Assembly (NCBI GenBank): GCA_938014885.1
Contig: CALLQI010000021.1
Coordinates: forward strand, 186,001 to 250,000
Direction of reading: 5' to 3'
DNA: 64,000 nucleotides
DNA from: an uncultured bacterium
Lineage (GTDB): Bacteria > Planctomycetota > UBA8742 > UBA2392
This document shows positions 52,486 to 61,113 of this stretch, in pieces. The position numbers were made by a program, and so were the translations under genes. The first letter of the stretch is position 1. The number at the start of each line of letters is the position of its first letter. A model generated the notes under the pieces. It did not search any database, was not told where the DNA came from, and was given only the letters and a program-made list of their open reading frames with translations.

Positions 52486-53646
52486 CTACTTCTCTTCGCC
52501 GTCGTCGAGCACGTCGATGCGCTCAATGATGATCACTTCGTGCGGCCAGCTGTCGAACTTCTTGACCTTGCCCACGACGCCGACGCGGCTGCCCATCAGC
52601 TTGGCCAGGTCACCTTTGTCCCAGCGCAGGTCGTAAAGGATCTTGCCGTTCTCATCGAACAGGCGATGGCTGGCGGGGGTCTTGGCGGTCTTGCCGTGGC
52701 TGCCGACGGTGCCGGTCACGAGGTATTCGACCGGGCCCTTGGGTTCTTCCTTCACGGGCTCTTTGGGCTTGGCTTCGTTGGCGATGCGCTCAAGCTCGGC
52801 CTTGCGCTTGGCGTCCTCTTCGGCGAGGCGCTTGAGCTCCATGGCGATGATCTCTTCGGTGGCCTCGATCTTGGCGATGTAGCCGCTGGCCTTGGTGCGG
52901 ATTTCTTCAGCCAGGGCGAACTCGTTGAACTGCTCGAACATCTTGCGGATGCCGCTGAGGCTGATTTCGGCGGCCGGCTTCTTGAGTTCATCGGTAAGCA
53001 TGCGCTCAAGCTCCGCGAAGGTTTTGCGTTCGTCGTCGAGCTCTTCCTTGGTCGGTACGCGCTCAGGCTCTTTGGCCGGGGCGGGCTCGGCCTTCACCTG
53101 CGGCGCGGGCTCGGCCGGGGTTTCGGGGGCCGGGGCCACCGGGGCAGGTGCTGGTTCTTCTTCCAGGTCGCGGACGCGCTTGATGAACTCGGCGGAGACA
53201 GCGCCCTTGGCTTCACGCGGCGGAATAACGCGCACAAAGCTGTTCTCGACGATGGGCTTGCCGGTGCCGCCATCGATGCAGGCGACGAGGCTGGCCCCCG
53301 TGTCGATCTGGCCGACGGGGAAGAACTTGGTGTCGGGGCTGCAGCGCAGGTTCACGTTCTTGCCCGTGACCGTGTAGCCCTTGCCGTCGTCGGTGGCCTT
53401 GACGAACATTTCGCCCAGCCAGCAGGGGGCGTTTGCGGGCAGGCGGACGATGGCCCAGCCGTCTTTCTCGCCCACGACCACCAGCTCTTCGCCGGTTTCA
53501 AGGACGTGGATCGGCGGGTGCGCCATGCTGGCGCCGGAGCGCAGGCGAACCGAATCGCCGGTCACTTCCGCGACGTAAGGTGTAAAGCCCTGCGCCAGCA
53601 GCGGAGCCGCCAGCAGCAGAAGCAGCGAGAGTCCCAAGGTTTTCAT
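52486..53646 (-). CDS. Exported SH3b-domain protein
   Basis: ATG 53646 has GGAGG upstream. The 386-residue protein has a signal peptide (MKTLGLSLLLLLAAPLLAQ), two bacterial SH3 domains (about 20-80: VTGDSVRLRSGASMAHPPIHVLETGE; about 85-135: GKNVNLRCSPDTKFFPVG), a Pro/Ala/Glu-rich linker (about 160-200), a charged helical region (about 200-300) and a C-terminal beta domain (YLVTGTVGSH, YDLRWDKGDLAKLMGSRVGVVGKV). SH3b domains bind cell-wall or protein ligands. The C-terminal part resembles an OB-like fold. Function unknown. Confidence 0.82.
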   Translation of the reverse strand: MKTLGLSLLLLLAAPLLAQGFTPYVAEVTGDSVRLRSGASMAHPPIHVLETGEELVVVGEKDGWAIVRLPANAPCWLGEMFVKATDDGKGYTVTGKNVNLRCSPDTKFFPVGQIDTGASLVACIDGGTGKPIVENSFVRVIPPREAKGAVSAEFIKRVRDLEEEPAPAPVAPAPETPAEPAPQVKAEPAPAKEPERVPTKEELDDERKTFAELERMLTDELKKPAAEISLSGIRKMFEQFNEFALAEEIRTKASGYIAKIEATEEIIAMELKRLAEEDAKRKAELERIANEAKPKEPVKEEPKGPVEYLVTGTVGSHGKTAKTPASHRLFDENGKILYDLRWDKGDLAKLMGSRVGVVGKVKKFDSWPHEVIIIERIDVLDDGEEK

Positions 53647-53783
53647 GTCAGCCTCCAACGTCCGATGAATGGATGCGCGCAGAGTGCGCGTCATCGCGGT
53701 TATCGGACGACCAGCCCCACCAGCTTTGGGAAAAGTGGAATTGCCGGGATTCAGCCCCAGCCGAAAGGCTGGAAAGCCAGGCC

Positions 53784-53966
53784 CTAGGGCTTGCGGTAAA
53801 TGTTCAGGCCGATCTTGTACTGGCCTTCTTTGTACTCGATGGTCTGGTTGCCTTCGGTGCTGGAGACGATGATCGTCTTGCCCGAAGAGGAAGGCCCGAA
53901 CTCCTTGCTCAAGTCCACCGTGATCGTCAACTTGTCGCCGTCCACCTTCATCTCAACGTTTTTCAT
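53784..53966 (-). CDS. Small conserved-looking protein
   Basis: The 60-residue protein starts at ATG 53966 after AGAGGG. The whole chain is beta-rich: MKNVEMKVDGDKLTITVDL, then SKEFGPSSSGKTIIVSSTEGN and IEYKEGQYKIGLNIYRKP. I recall similar small proteins with the PSxSGK-TIIVxSTEGN pattern in several phyla, of unknown function. A small GAAA-loop hairpin (53757-53772) follows it. It is alone in a 430-base gap between larger genes and too short for most gene finders, but has a good ribosome site. Confidence 0.75.
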   Translation of the reverse strand: MKNVEMKVDGDKLTITVDLSKEFGPSSSGKTIIVSSTEGNQTIEYKEGQYKIGLNIYRKP

Positions 53967-54089
53967 GTTGCCCTCTGGTTTCCGTCCGCGTTTGCTGCAA
54001 TGTCTGTCTGCCCGTCGTTCCTCGGCATCACTACGTGCTGCCTGCGGTTCGCTTGCTATGCGCAAGCTGCTCTGGGCTCCTGTTCTTGC

Positions 54090-56090
54090 TTATGTGGCCT
54101 TGGATATGGCTTCCAAAGCTTCCGGGTTGGCTACGCTGCTTAGGTCGCCCATGTTGGTTTCGCCTAGATGCTTCTTTTGGATCAGCCTTCTCAGGATCTT
54201 GGCGCTTCGGGTTTTGGGCAGGTCGCTTACGAACAGTACGTTCTTCGGGCGGTCTACTTTGCCGAGGGCGTTCACTACCTGCTGGATCAGCTGCTTTCGC
54301 AGCTCTTCGCTTGCCTCGAAACCCTTGTGCAGCACCACGAAGCAGACCACGTCGGTTCCCTTCAATTCATCGGGCACGCCTATGGCTGCGGCCTCGCTTA
54401 CGGCGTCGTGGTCGATCAGCGCGCTTTCGATTTCGCCGGGGCCCACCCTTCGGCCTGCTATCTTCAGCGTGTCGTCTGCGCGGCCGAACAGGAACCAGTC
54501 GCCGTCCTTGTCCACCTTGGCCCAGTCGCCATGGTTCCAGACTTCGCGGAACTTGCTCCAGTATGTCTCGAGGTACTTCTCGCGGTTCTTCCACAGGCCG
54601 CGCGTCATGCTGGGGGCTGGGTGCTTGCACACCAGGTAGCCGACCTCGTCCACGACGCTGTGGCCGTCTTCGTTGAACACATCAATGTCCATGCCCAGCC
54701 CCGGGCTTTGCAGGCTGCAGGCCTTCAGCGGCATGATCGGCAGTGGCGCCATGAAGCAGCCCACGATGTCCGTGCCTCCGCTGATGTTGATGATCGGCAG
54801 GCGGCCCTTGCCCACTTTCTCGTGGAACCACATGTAGCTTTCCGGGTCCCAGGGTTCGCCGGTGCTGCCGAGCATGCGCAGGCTGGCCATCGGGTGCTTC
54901 TCGACCCATTCGTCGCCGGCTCGCATCAGCATGCGAATCGCGGTGGGGGATATGCCGAGGTGCGTGGCTTGGTGGCGCTCAACGGCGCTCCACAGGCGGT
55001 TGGGCTCAGGATAGTTCGGCGCGCCCTCAAAGATGATCAGCGTGACGCCGTGGCTGAAGCAGCCGATGATCTCCCACGGGCCCATCATCCAGCCGATGTC
55101 GCTGAACCACCAGAAGCGATCGCCCGGCCTCACGTCGAAGTTGTAGAGCAGCTCTTTGCCCATCTGGGCGAGGCAGCCAGCGTGGGTGTGCACGGTGCCC
55201 TTGGGTTTTCCGGTGGTGCCGCTGGTGTAGATCATCAGCGCGGGCGTCAGGCTCGGCACGGGTACGGTTGCGCAGTCTGCACTCTGCGTGTTGACGATGT
55301 CCGCCCAGAATACGTCGCGTCCGGCCGTCATCGGACACTTTGGAATCTGGACTTTGAACTCGGGATTGGCGTAGTCACCACCCAGCCGCTGCAGCACGAT
55401 CACCTGTTTGATGCTCGGGAGGCCTTGTACGGCGGCGTCGGCGGCTTCCTTGATGCTGAAGGGCTGCCCGCGGCGCATGCTGCCGTCGGCGGTGAACAGC
55501 ACCTTCACTTCGGCGTCTTCGAGTCGCTCGCGCACCGCAGGCGGCGCATAGCCGCTGAAAATGGGCACAAAGATCGCCCCCAGCTTCTGCGTGGCCAGCA
55601 TCGCGAACACGACCTCGGCCACCATCGGCATGTAGCAGGCCACAGTATCGCCCTGCTTCACGCCGCACTGCTTCAGCGCGTTGGCGGTGCGGTTCACATG
55701 GTGCGCAAGTTGCGCAAACGTGAACTCGCGGACTACACCGTCTTCGGTTTCGGAGACCAGCGCCGTGCGGCTGCCGGCCGCCTCGACCCAGCGGTCCACA
55801 CAGTTCAGCGCGATGTTGGTTTCGCCCCCGATGAACCAGTCCGCGAATGCGTTGCCATTGCTGTTGTCGAAAGTGGCGGTGTAAGGCTTGAACCACGCGG
55901 TTTCCATGTCGCGCAATGCTGCGTCCCAGAAACCCGGCGGGTCTTCCTGTGTGCGACGTACGAAAGCGCGCGCCGCTGCGGCCGCCTGCCCAGGACGTTG
56001 GGGGTCCACTTCGTAACTCAGCCGCCGCATCAGGCGGGTGATGTTGGCGTTTTCGATGATTTCCGGCGTCGGCTTCCAGACAAACGACAT
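54090..56090 (-). CDS. AMP-forming acyl-CoA synthetase, acetyl-CoA synthetase-like
   Basis: ATG 56090 has GGAGG upstream. The 666-residue enzyme belongs to the ANL superfamily, close to acetyl/propionyl-CoA synthetases, activating a short carboxylate to the acyl-AMP and then CoA thioester. It has the N-terminal extension (WFIGGETNIALNCVDRW), the AMP loop YTSGTTGKPKGTVHTHAG, the A8 hinge and the C-terminal lysine in KTRSAKILRR, which takes part in adenylation and is acetylated in regulated relatives. The gate Trp of acetate enzymes lies in IGWMMGPWEIIG. The exact acid (acetate, propionate, acetoacetate) is uncertain. Confidence 0.92.
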   Translation of the reverse strand: MSFVWKPTPEIIENANITRLMRRLSYEVDPQRPGQAAAAARAFVRRTQEDPPGFWDAALRDMETAWFKPYTATFDNSNGNAFADWFIGGETNIALNCVDRWVEAAGSRTALVSETEDGVVREFTFAQLAHHVNRTANALKQCGVKQGDTVACYMPMVAEVVFAMLATQKLGAIFVPIFSGYAPPAVRERLEDAEVKVLFTADGSMRRGQPFSIKEAADAAVQGLPSIKQVIVLQRLGGDYANPEFKVQIPKCPMTAGRDVFWADIVNTQSADCATVPVPSLTPALMIYTSGTTGKPKGTVHTHAGCLAQMGKELLYNFDVRPGDRFWWFSDIGWMMGPWEIIGCFSHGVTLIIFEGAPNYPEPNRLWSAVERHQATHLGISPTAIRMLMRAGDEWVEKHPMASLRMLGSTGEPWDPESYMWFHEKVGKGRLPIINISGGTDIVGCFMAPLPIMPLKACSLQSPGLGMDIDVFNEDGHSVVDEVGYLVCKHPAPSMTRGLWKNREKYLETYWSKFREVWNHGDWAKVDKDGDWFLFGRADDTLKIAGRRVGPGEIESALIDHDAVSEAAAIGVPDELKGTDVVCFVVLHKGFEASEELRKQLIQQVVNALGKVDRPKNVLFVSDLPKTRSAKILRRLIQKKHLGETNMGDLSSVANPEALEAISKAT

Positions 56091-56149
56091 GCAGGCCTCC
56101 GCGCGCATTGTGCCAAGCGGCCCTGCCGATGGAACGGGTTTCGGAAGTG

Positions 56150-56914
56150 CTACGGAAGCTGGCCCCACAGCAGCGTGCGGGCCATGGGGAAGAACATGGG
56201 TTTGTGATCGCCCAGTTCGCGGACCAAAGCTTCGCGGTACTCGGCCCGGAAAGTGACGTAGCCGGCCTCACCGAGTGCCGCCTTCCATGGGTTCAGCAGA
56301 GTGCTGTCAAAGAAGGCGACCATTTCATCGACGTCGCCCAGCACGTGCCCGTACACGCGGGTGACCACATGCTGGTTGCGGAAGCCCAGGTCGAACAGTT
56401 TTTGCGCGTAGGCCTCAGCGGAAAGCACGCGGCTGTGCCCCTGGTACAACATGCCGGTGCCGTATTTCTCGGCCAGTTTGTGCATTACGGCGTGGCTGGG
56501 ATGGCGGTCAGCGCAGGGGACCTGGATCGCGATTTGCCCGTGCGGCGCCAGCCATTGCCGGAAGCGCGCCAGCAAAGCGGGGTGGTCGTCAACCCATTGC
56601 AGCGCGGCGTTGCTGAACAACAGGTCCACGGGGCCAAGCGGCGTGTATGCCGCGATGTCTGCGTTCTCGAAGCGCAGCTTGCTGGTCGCACGCGGCGCGG
56701 CCTGGGCCAGCATCGCGGCTGAGCGGTCGATGCCGATGGTTTCACCGGCGTCGAGTTCATCGTGCAGGCGGGCGGTGATCTCGCCGGTTCCGCAGCCAAG
56801 GTCGACCACGCGCATCAGCGGTCGATACTGCACCAGCGAAATCAGGTCCAGTGCCGGGCGCGTGCGTTGCTCTTTGAAGCGGTCGTAGAGGGCAGGATTC
56901 CAGGTGTCCGTCAT
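56150..56914 (-). CDS. Trans-aconitate 2-methyltransferase-like enzyme
   Basis: The 254-residue SAM-dependent methyltransferase starts WNPALYDRFKEQRTRPALDLI, the Tam-family opening, followed by the SAM motif VVDLGCGTGEITARL (about 37-51), IGIDRSAAMLA and LLFSNAALQWVDDH. It is close to Tam, which methylates trans-aconitate, an inhibitor of aconitase; related enzymes with other substrates exist. It lies 59 bases upstream of the acyl-CoA synthetase start and may share its transcript. Confidence 0.85.
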   Translation of the reverse strand: MTDTWNPALYDRFKEQRTRPALDLISLVQYRPLMRVVDLGCGTGEITARLHDELDAGETIGIDRSAAMLAQAAPRATSKLRFENADIAAYTPLGPVDLLFSNAALQWVDDHPALLARFRQWLAPHGQIAIQVPCADRHPSHAVMHKLAEKYGTGMLYQGHSRVLSAEAYAQKLFDLGFRNQHVVTRVYGHVLGDVDEMVAFFDSTLLNPWKAALGEAGYVTFRAEYREALVRELGDHKPMFFPMARTLLWGQLP

Positions 56915-56949
56915 GCCGTCGTTTTAGCAGCATCGCGTACGCTGACAAA

Positions 56950-57189
56950 TCACATGCCGTTGCGCGGTGCGTTGTCGAGCGGCGCTTCCGCGGGCGACTT
57001 GAGCCACATGTACAGCGCCAGTGCCGCCGCCAGCGCCGCGCAAAACGCCAGCACAATCAGCAGGCCGCGGCGGCTGGCCAAAGGCTCAGGCGCGGGCTTT
57101 TCTAGGCCGCGTGTGGCGCGGTGGGTTCGGCGCACACCGGTGGCCGGCGTGGGCGCGTCGTCGCTGCTTGCATCCGCGGGGTCAGGCAT
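56950..57189 (-). CDS. Small membrane protein
   Basis: The 79-residue protein has a Pro/Asp/Arg-rich cytoplasmic start (1-40) and one transmembrane helix (LLIVLAFCAALAAALALYMWL, about 43-63) with a short acidic tail. No family recognised. It lies 35 bases before the methyltransferase gene and 35 bases after the GspC-like gene, so it belongs to a minus-strand run. Confidence 0.6.
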   Translation of the reverse strand: MPDPADASSDDAPTPATGVRRTHRATRGLEKPAPEPLASRRGLLIVLAFCAALAAALALYMWLKSPAEAPLDNAPRNGM

Positions 57190-57224
57190 GGCCGGCGCAT
57201 TGTGCGACCGGGGCCGCGTTGCCG

Positions 57225-58265
57225 CTAGCGGCGTTCGCCCGGGCTGAAGACGTACAGGATCTCGCCGTTGTTGCGCCAGATCGAGAGGACGATTTCGTCC
57301 TGGAAGGTCTGCGTTTGCTCGGCCACTTTGGCCAAGTCGGCGTACTTCAAGGTTTCATGTCCGTTGACCCCCATCAGGACGTCTCCCTTACGCAGTCCGT
57401 ACTGGTAGAAGACGCTGCCCTGGCTCAGGTTCTTGACCAGCAGGCCGTAGGCGATGCGGGTTTCCGGCTCAAGGGCCACCGCGAACACGAAGTCGCGCTC
57501 GAACACCTGCTTCAGCTCGCGGCGCAGGGCGTCGTAATCGTCGCGCTCGAGCACCGTGTAGCGTTCATCGGGCAGGTCTTCGAGGCTGCTGATGCCGCCT
57601 TCGTCGGTTGTGTCCCCGGGTTCGTCCGCAGGCTGAGGTTGGTCAGTGGTGGTGTCCACAGGCTTGTCGATCACGGGCTTGCTCGCCGGGCGCACTTCGC
57701 CGGGTGCGAGATTCGGGATCGCGCCTGTGCCCTTGGCGGGCATGATGTTGGTGCCGGGGCTTGGCTTATCCCAGATTTCCGATTGCGTCGCGCCCTGCAC
57801 CAGGAAGGTCTGTTGCGTGCCGTTGCACTCAAGCACCACGCCGGCGCTGCTGATGTCCACCACGCGCAGCTTGCCGCCGCCGAAGCTTTCGCCCACCCGG
57901 AACACGCCCAATTGCGGCGGCTTGCCAGGAACCGTAATCGTCACCGTGCGCGAGCGCGGGTCCGTCGCAAAGGCCACGCGCGTTACCTCGAACACGAAGC
58001 CCTGGAACTCCTGCACATCCAGCTTGCGGCCGGTGGGGGTAATCAGCATTTCGGGATCAAGCGAGGCCTGCGCCACGGTTTCCGGGCCGCCGGCTGAGCC
58101 GCCGAACCAGCCTTCGATGCGCGGCCACGCCAGCACGATCACCAGGGCAATCACGGCCACATTGAGCAGCACAAGCAGGATCGGCACCAGTTTGCTGCGC
58201 GGTGCGCGTTCCGGCGCCGGAACAGGCTGACGGCGCTGTGTGTCGGATTCGTCGAAGAAAGCCAC
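57225..58265 (-). CDS. GspC-like PDZ-domain membrane protein
   Basis: GTG 58265 has AGGGGGC six bases upstream; an ATG at 58307 lacks a ribosome site. The 346-residue protein has a basic cytoplasmic start, one helix (about 30-50), a homology-region-like domain (about 75-165: GFVFEVTRVAF, VVLECNGTQQTFLVQG), a Pro/Thr linker and a C-terminal PDZ domain (about 265-340: GLLVKNLSQGSVFYQYGLRKGDVLMGVNGHETLK). This order matches GspC, the inner-membrane subunit of type II secretion. No other gsp gene is in the window, so it may be a stand-alone relative. Confidence 0.75.
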   Translation of the reverse strand: MAFFDESDTQRRQPVPAPERAPRSKLVPILLVLLNVAVIALVIVLAWPRIEGWFGGSAGGPETVAQASLDPEMLITPTGRKLDVQEFQGFVFEVTRVAFATDPRSRTVTITVPGKPPQLGVFRVGESFGGGKLRVVDISSAGVVLECNGTQQTFLVQGATQSEIWDKPSPGTNIMPAKGTGAIPNLAPGEVRPASKPVIDKPVDTTTDQPQPADEPGDTTDEGGISSLEDLPDERYTVLERDDYDALRRELKQVFERDFVFAVALEPETRIAYGLLVKNLSQGSVFYQYGLRKGDVLMGVNGHETLKYADLAKVAEQTQTFQDEIVLSIWRNNGEILYVFSPGERR

Positions 58266-58324
58266 GGTTTTGCCCCCTGGGCGATACGACTTGAAACGCC
58301 TGAGCATACAAGTCGGCGGAAAAA

Positions 58325-59275
58325 TCACGACTTGCGTTGCGAGGCAATCAGCCAGACCAGCAATGGCGCCCCCAAGCCCGCCGTAAGTACCCCCACGGGC
58401 AACTCGCGGTCGGGCAGCGCAAGCCGCGCCACGGTGTCGCAGGCGGCCAGGAAGCCCGCCCCGGCAATGAAACTGAGCGGCAGCAGGCGGCGGCGGTCGG
58501 TGCCGACAAACAGCCTCACGAAATGCGGCACAATCAGGCCCACAAAGGCAATCGGCCCGCACCAGGCAACGCAGCCGGCCACAGCCAGCGCGCCGACGCC
58601 CAGCACAAGCGCGCGCAGCCGCGGAACGTCAACACCCTGTGAATGTGCGCGGTCTTCACCCCCCAGCAGCGAGTTCAGCGCCCGCGCCTGCAGCAGCAGC
58701 ACGGCGCCGCACAGCACCACAAACGGAAGCAGCATCAGCACGCCGCGATAGCCCACTTGCGACAAATGCCCAAGCGACCACAGCACAGCGGCCTGCAGCT
58801 GCCGTTCATCGGCGGTGTATTGCAGGCCCGTTGAGATCGCCCCGGCTGCCAGGGTCATTGCAATCCCCGCCAGCAGCACGTCGTTCACCCTCGCGCGGCC
58901 GGACGTTGAAATCAGCGAAATTACGAAGCTCACGACCAGTGCGCCAATGAATGCAGCCAGCGCCATGACGGGAAAGCCGAAGTCTTCAAGCCAAGCGGGT
59001 GTCCCGAGGACCACGGCCATCATGGCGCCTACGGTCGCGCCAGCCGTGGTGCCGACAGTGCTGGGGGCCGCAAGCGGGTTGGCGAAAATCGTCTGGTAGC
59101 AAGCACCCACCAGCCCCATCGTGCCGCCGACAAGCACCGCCATCAGCACGCGCGGGATGCGAAGCTGCTGCAGGATGTAGTCGCCCTGCGCGCCATCCAG
59201 GCTGCCGCCAACGAAGGGCGCGGCCGCGACGCATGCGGCGCTCAGCACCACCAGCACAATCACGCGCGGGTTCAT
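58325..59275 (-). CDS. btuC: Cobalamin/iron-type ABC importer permease (BtuC/FecCD)
   Basis: The 316-residue inner-membrane protein has about nine to ten hydrophobic segments and the FecCD signatures RIPRVLMAVLVGGTMGLVGACYQTIFANPLA, GAISTGLQYTADERQLQAAVLWSLG and VAWCGPIAFVGLIVPHFVRLFVG. It forms the channel dimer of a type II importer for B12 or iron chelates. It overlaps the ATPase gene by 4 bases. The riboswitch upstream of the operon and the binding protein favour cobalamin. Confidence 0.9.
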   Translation of the reverse strand: MNPRVIVLVVLSAACVAAAPFVGGSLDGAQGDYILQQLRIPRVLMAVLVGGTMGLVGACYQTIFANPLAAPSTVGTTAGATVGAMMAVVLGTPAWLEDFGFPVMALAAFIGALVVSFVISLISTSGRARVNDVLLAGIAMTLAAGAISTGLQYTADERQLQAAVLWSLGHLSQVGYRGVLMLLPFVVLCGAVLLLQARALNSLLGGEDRAHSQGVDVPRLRALVLGVGALAVAGCVAWCGPIAFVGLIVPHFVRLFVGTDRRRLLPLSFIAGAGFLAACDTVARLALPDRELPVGVLTAGLGAPLLVWLIASQRKS

Positions 59276-60048
59276 GGCGCACCCCCGGCCGGTACCAGCA
59301 GGCGGCGGTCGTCTACGTGCAGCGCGCGCATTTCGATTTCAAACAGCGATGACAGGAGTGCCGGCAACTCGGGCGCGTCGTAGCGCGATTCAAAGGCCAC
59401 GCGGCCGTCGCGCAACCCGGCCACGCGGACCCGTGCGGGCTCGCCCAGCCAACCCAGCAGGTTCACATCGTGGGTAACGCACAGCACGCCGCGGCCTTCG
59501 CGCCACAGCTCGCCCAGCAGACGATACAGCGCGATCTGCTGGCCCGGGTCAAGGTGATTTGCGGGCTCATCCAGCAGCAGCAGTGGCGCGTCCTGGGCCA
59601 GCAGTGCCGCGACCGCGACTCGCTGGCGCTCACCGCCGGAAAGCGTCGTGACGGCGCGTCCCGCGAATGCGGCCACGCCGGCGCGTTCGAGCGCGGCCAG
59701 CGCGGCGGACTCACTGGCGTGGCGCGGCTCATGAAAGCGCAGCCGCGCGGCACACACCAGCTCAAGCGCAGTCACGGGCTCAATCACGGCCGGGTGCTGC
59801 GGCAGCCAGGCAGCTCGGGCCGCACGCTCAAGTCCCTTCCATTGGCGCACGGGGCTGCCATCGAGAATCACGCTGCCGGTGGCGTCCGTGAGCCCGAGCG
59901 CCGCACGCAGCACCGTGGTCTTGCCCGCGCCATTGGGTCCCACCAGCGCAAGGAACTGGCCCTTGGCGACGCGCATCGACACCGCATCCAGCAGCACTTT
60001 GCGGCCGGCGGCGACGCTGACGTTCTCGAGGCTCAGGTCACTCGCCAC
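59272..60048 (-). CDS. btuD: Cobalamin/iron-type ABC importer ATPase (BtuD/FecE)
   Basis: The 258-residue ATPase powers the importer. Walker A GPNGAGKTT (about 37-45), signature LSGGERQRVAVAALLA (about 138-153), Walker B LLLLDEPANHLD and the switch His in VTHDVN are complete. The C-terminal extension is that of the FecE/BtuD group. It starts within the last 11 bases of the binding-protein gene and its end overlaps the permease start. Confidence 0.92.
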   Translation of the reverse strand: MASDLSLENVSVAAGRKVLLDAVSMRVAKGQFLALVGPNGAGKTTVLRAALGLTDATGSVILDGSPVRQWKGLERAARAAWLPQHPAVIEPVTALELVCAARLRFHEPRHASESAALAALERAGVAAFAGRAVTTLSGGERQRVAVAALLAQDAPLLLLDEPANHLDPGQQIALYRLLGELWREGRGVLCVTHDVNLLGWLGEPARVRVAGLRDGRVAFESRYDAPELPALLSSLFEIEMRALHVDDRRLLVPAGGAP

Positions 60049-60955
60049 GGTTCAGCCTTTGCAGTTCGTGGCGCAGTTCATGCACGAGCGGCGGGATGCG
60101 CTTGCCCGCGGGCATCGTGTGCGGCCCGTGCAGAATGCCGAGGCGGCCGGTTTGCACGGCCTTCAGCGGCGTAAGTGCGCGCCAGTCCGCCAGCAGGTTC
60201 TCGCGCTGCGCGGCCGTCAACTCCACCATCGAAAGCAGCACGATGCAGTCCGGGTCGAGGCGCAGCACGTTCTCGAGGCTCAGCAGCGGCACGCCGGGTT
60301 CGTCGTAGGTGACGGCGTTGCGTCCGCCGGCGGCCTCGAGGATGGCGCCGTGCAGCGAGTTGCGCTTCATGAACACGACCTGTTTCAACTCGCCGGGTGA
60401 ATGCGCCATCACGAACAACACGGTGGGGGAGTTGTCACTGACTGTCGAAGCCAGCGCCTGCTCAAGCGTGTCGGCAAGTTCGTTGGCGGCGGCCTCTTGA
60501 CCGGTCAAGGCACCAAGTTTGCGCGTGCTGTCAATGACTTCGCGGCCGGTGGTCCAGGGCAGGAACTCAGTCGGCGCCAGCGGCTGCAGCTTTTCGCGGG
60601 CGCTGCCGCGGGCCTCCAGCGCCAGGATCAGCGTCGGTTCAAGCCGCGCGATCGCCTCCACGTTGGGCACCAAGGAGCTGCCGCAGGGCGGGATGTCGGC
60701 GGCCTGCGGCGGGAACTCGCAGTAATCGCTGCGCCCCACCAGCACGTGCTGCGCGCCGATGTCGTACAACGTTTCCGTGATTGGCGGCATCAAGCAGATC
60801 ACGCGCGGGCTGGCGGTGGGCTCAGGGGCCGGTTCCGGCCTCAGGGCAAACGAGGTCGCCACGGCGGCGGCACACGCCACGATGGCCAGCAGAATCACGA
60901 TCACAAGCGGATGCTTCTGCATGCGCACGCCGGGACGCGTGGGCACGCGTCCCAT
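60038..60955 (-). CDS. btuF: Cobalamin-type ABC substrate-binding protein (BtuF-like)
   Basis: ATG 60955 follows GAGGGAGG; a later ATG (60922) is in frame without a site. The 305-residue protein has an N-terminal hydrophobic signal or anchor (VIVILLAIVAC, a possible lipobox) and a class III binding fold: RVICLMPPITETLYDIGAQHVLVGRSDYCEFPPQAAD (about 60-95) and VEAIARLEPTLILALEA, the BtuF pattern where Asp-Tyr-Cys precedes Pro-Pro. It captures vitamin B12 or a related corrinoid in the periplasm. It is the first gene of the importer operon, directly behind the riboswitch. Confidence 0.88.
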   Translation of the reverse strand: MGRVPTRPGVRMQKHPLVIVILLAIVACAAAVATSFALRPEPAPEPTASPRVICLMPPITETLYDIGAQHVLVGRSDYCEFPPQAADIPPCGSSLVPNVEAIARLEPTLILALEARGSAREKLQPLAPTEFLPWTTGREVIDSTRKLGALTGQEAAANELADTLEQALASTVSDNSPTVLFVMAHSPGELKQVVFMKRNSLHGAILEAAGGRNAVTYDEPGVPLLSLENVLRLDPDCIVLLSMVELTAAQRENLLADWRALTPLKAVQTGRLGILHGPHTMPAGKRIPPLVHELRHELQRLNRGE

Positions 60956-60969
60956 TGGCCTCCCTCGAG

Positions 60970-61085
60970 CCTGAGGACACATCTTGCGCCGTGCGAGGTC
61001 TGACTTTCACAGTGGCGGGGCCGCGGGGGTTTTCACCCCTTTCCCGCATCGGCGCGCACACTCTAGCAGCGTCGCGCATGGTGCA
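60970..61085 (-). promoter_or_regulatory. Cobalamin riboswitch upstream of the importer operon
   Basis: Read on the minus strand, the leader contains GCGGGAAAGGGGTGAAAAC, then CCCCGCCACTGTGA and AGTCAG-ACC, in the order of the conserved core of cobalamin riboswitches (GGGAA, GGTGAAA, CCCGCnACTGTGA, B12 box). The region between ACTGTGA and the B12 box is very short, so it looks like a compact variant. Downstream, CCTC (60973-60976) can pair with GAGG of the btuF ribosome site (60962-60965), a plausible translation switch. Outer helices were not folded. Confidence 0.75.
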
Positions 61086-61113
61086 CAGTGGATGCATGGG
61101 TTAGCATGCCGCC

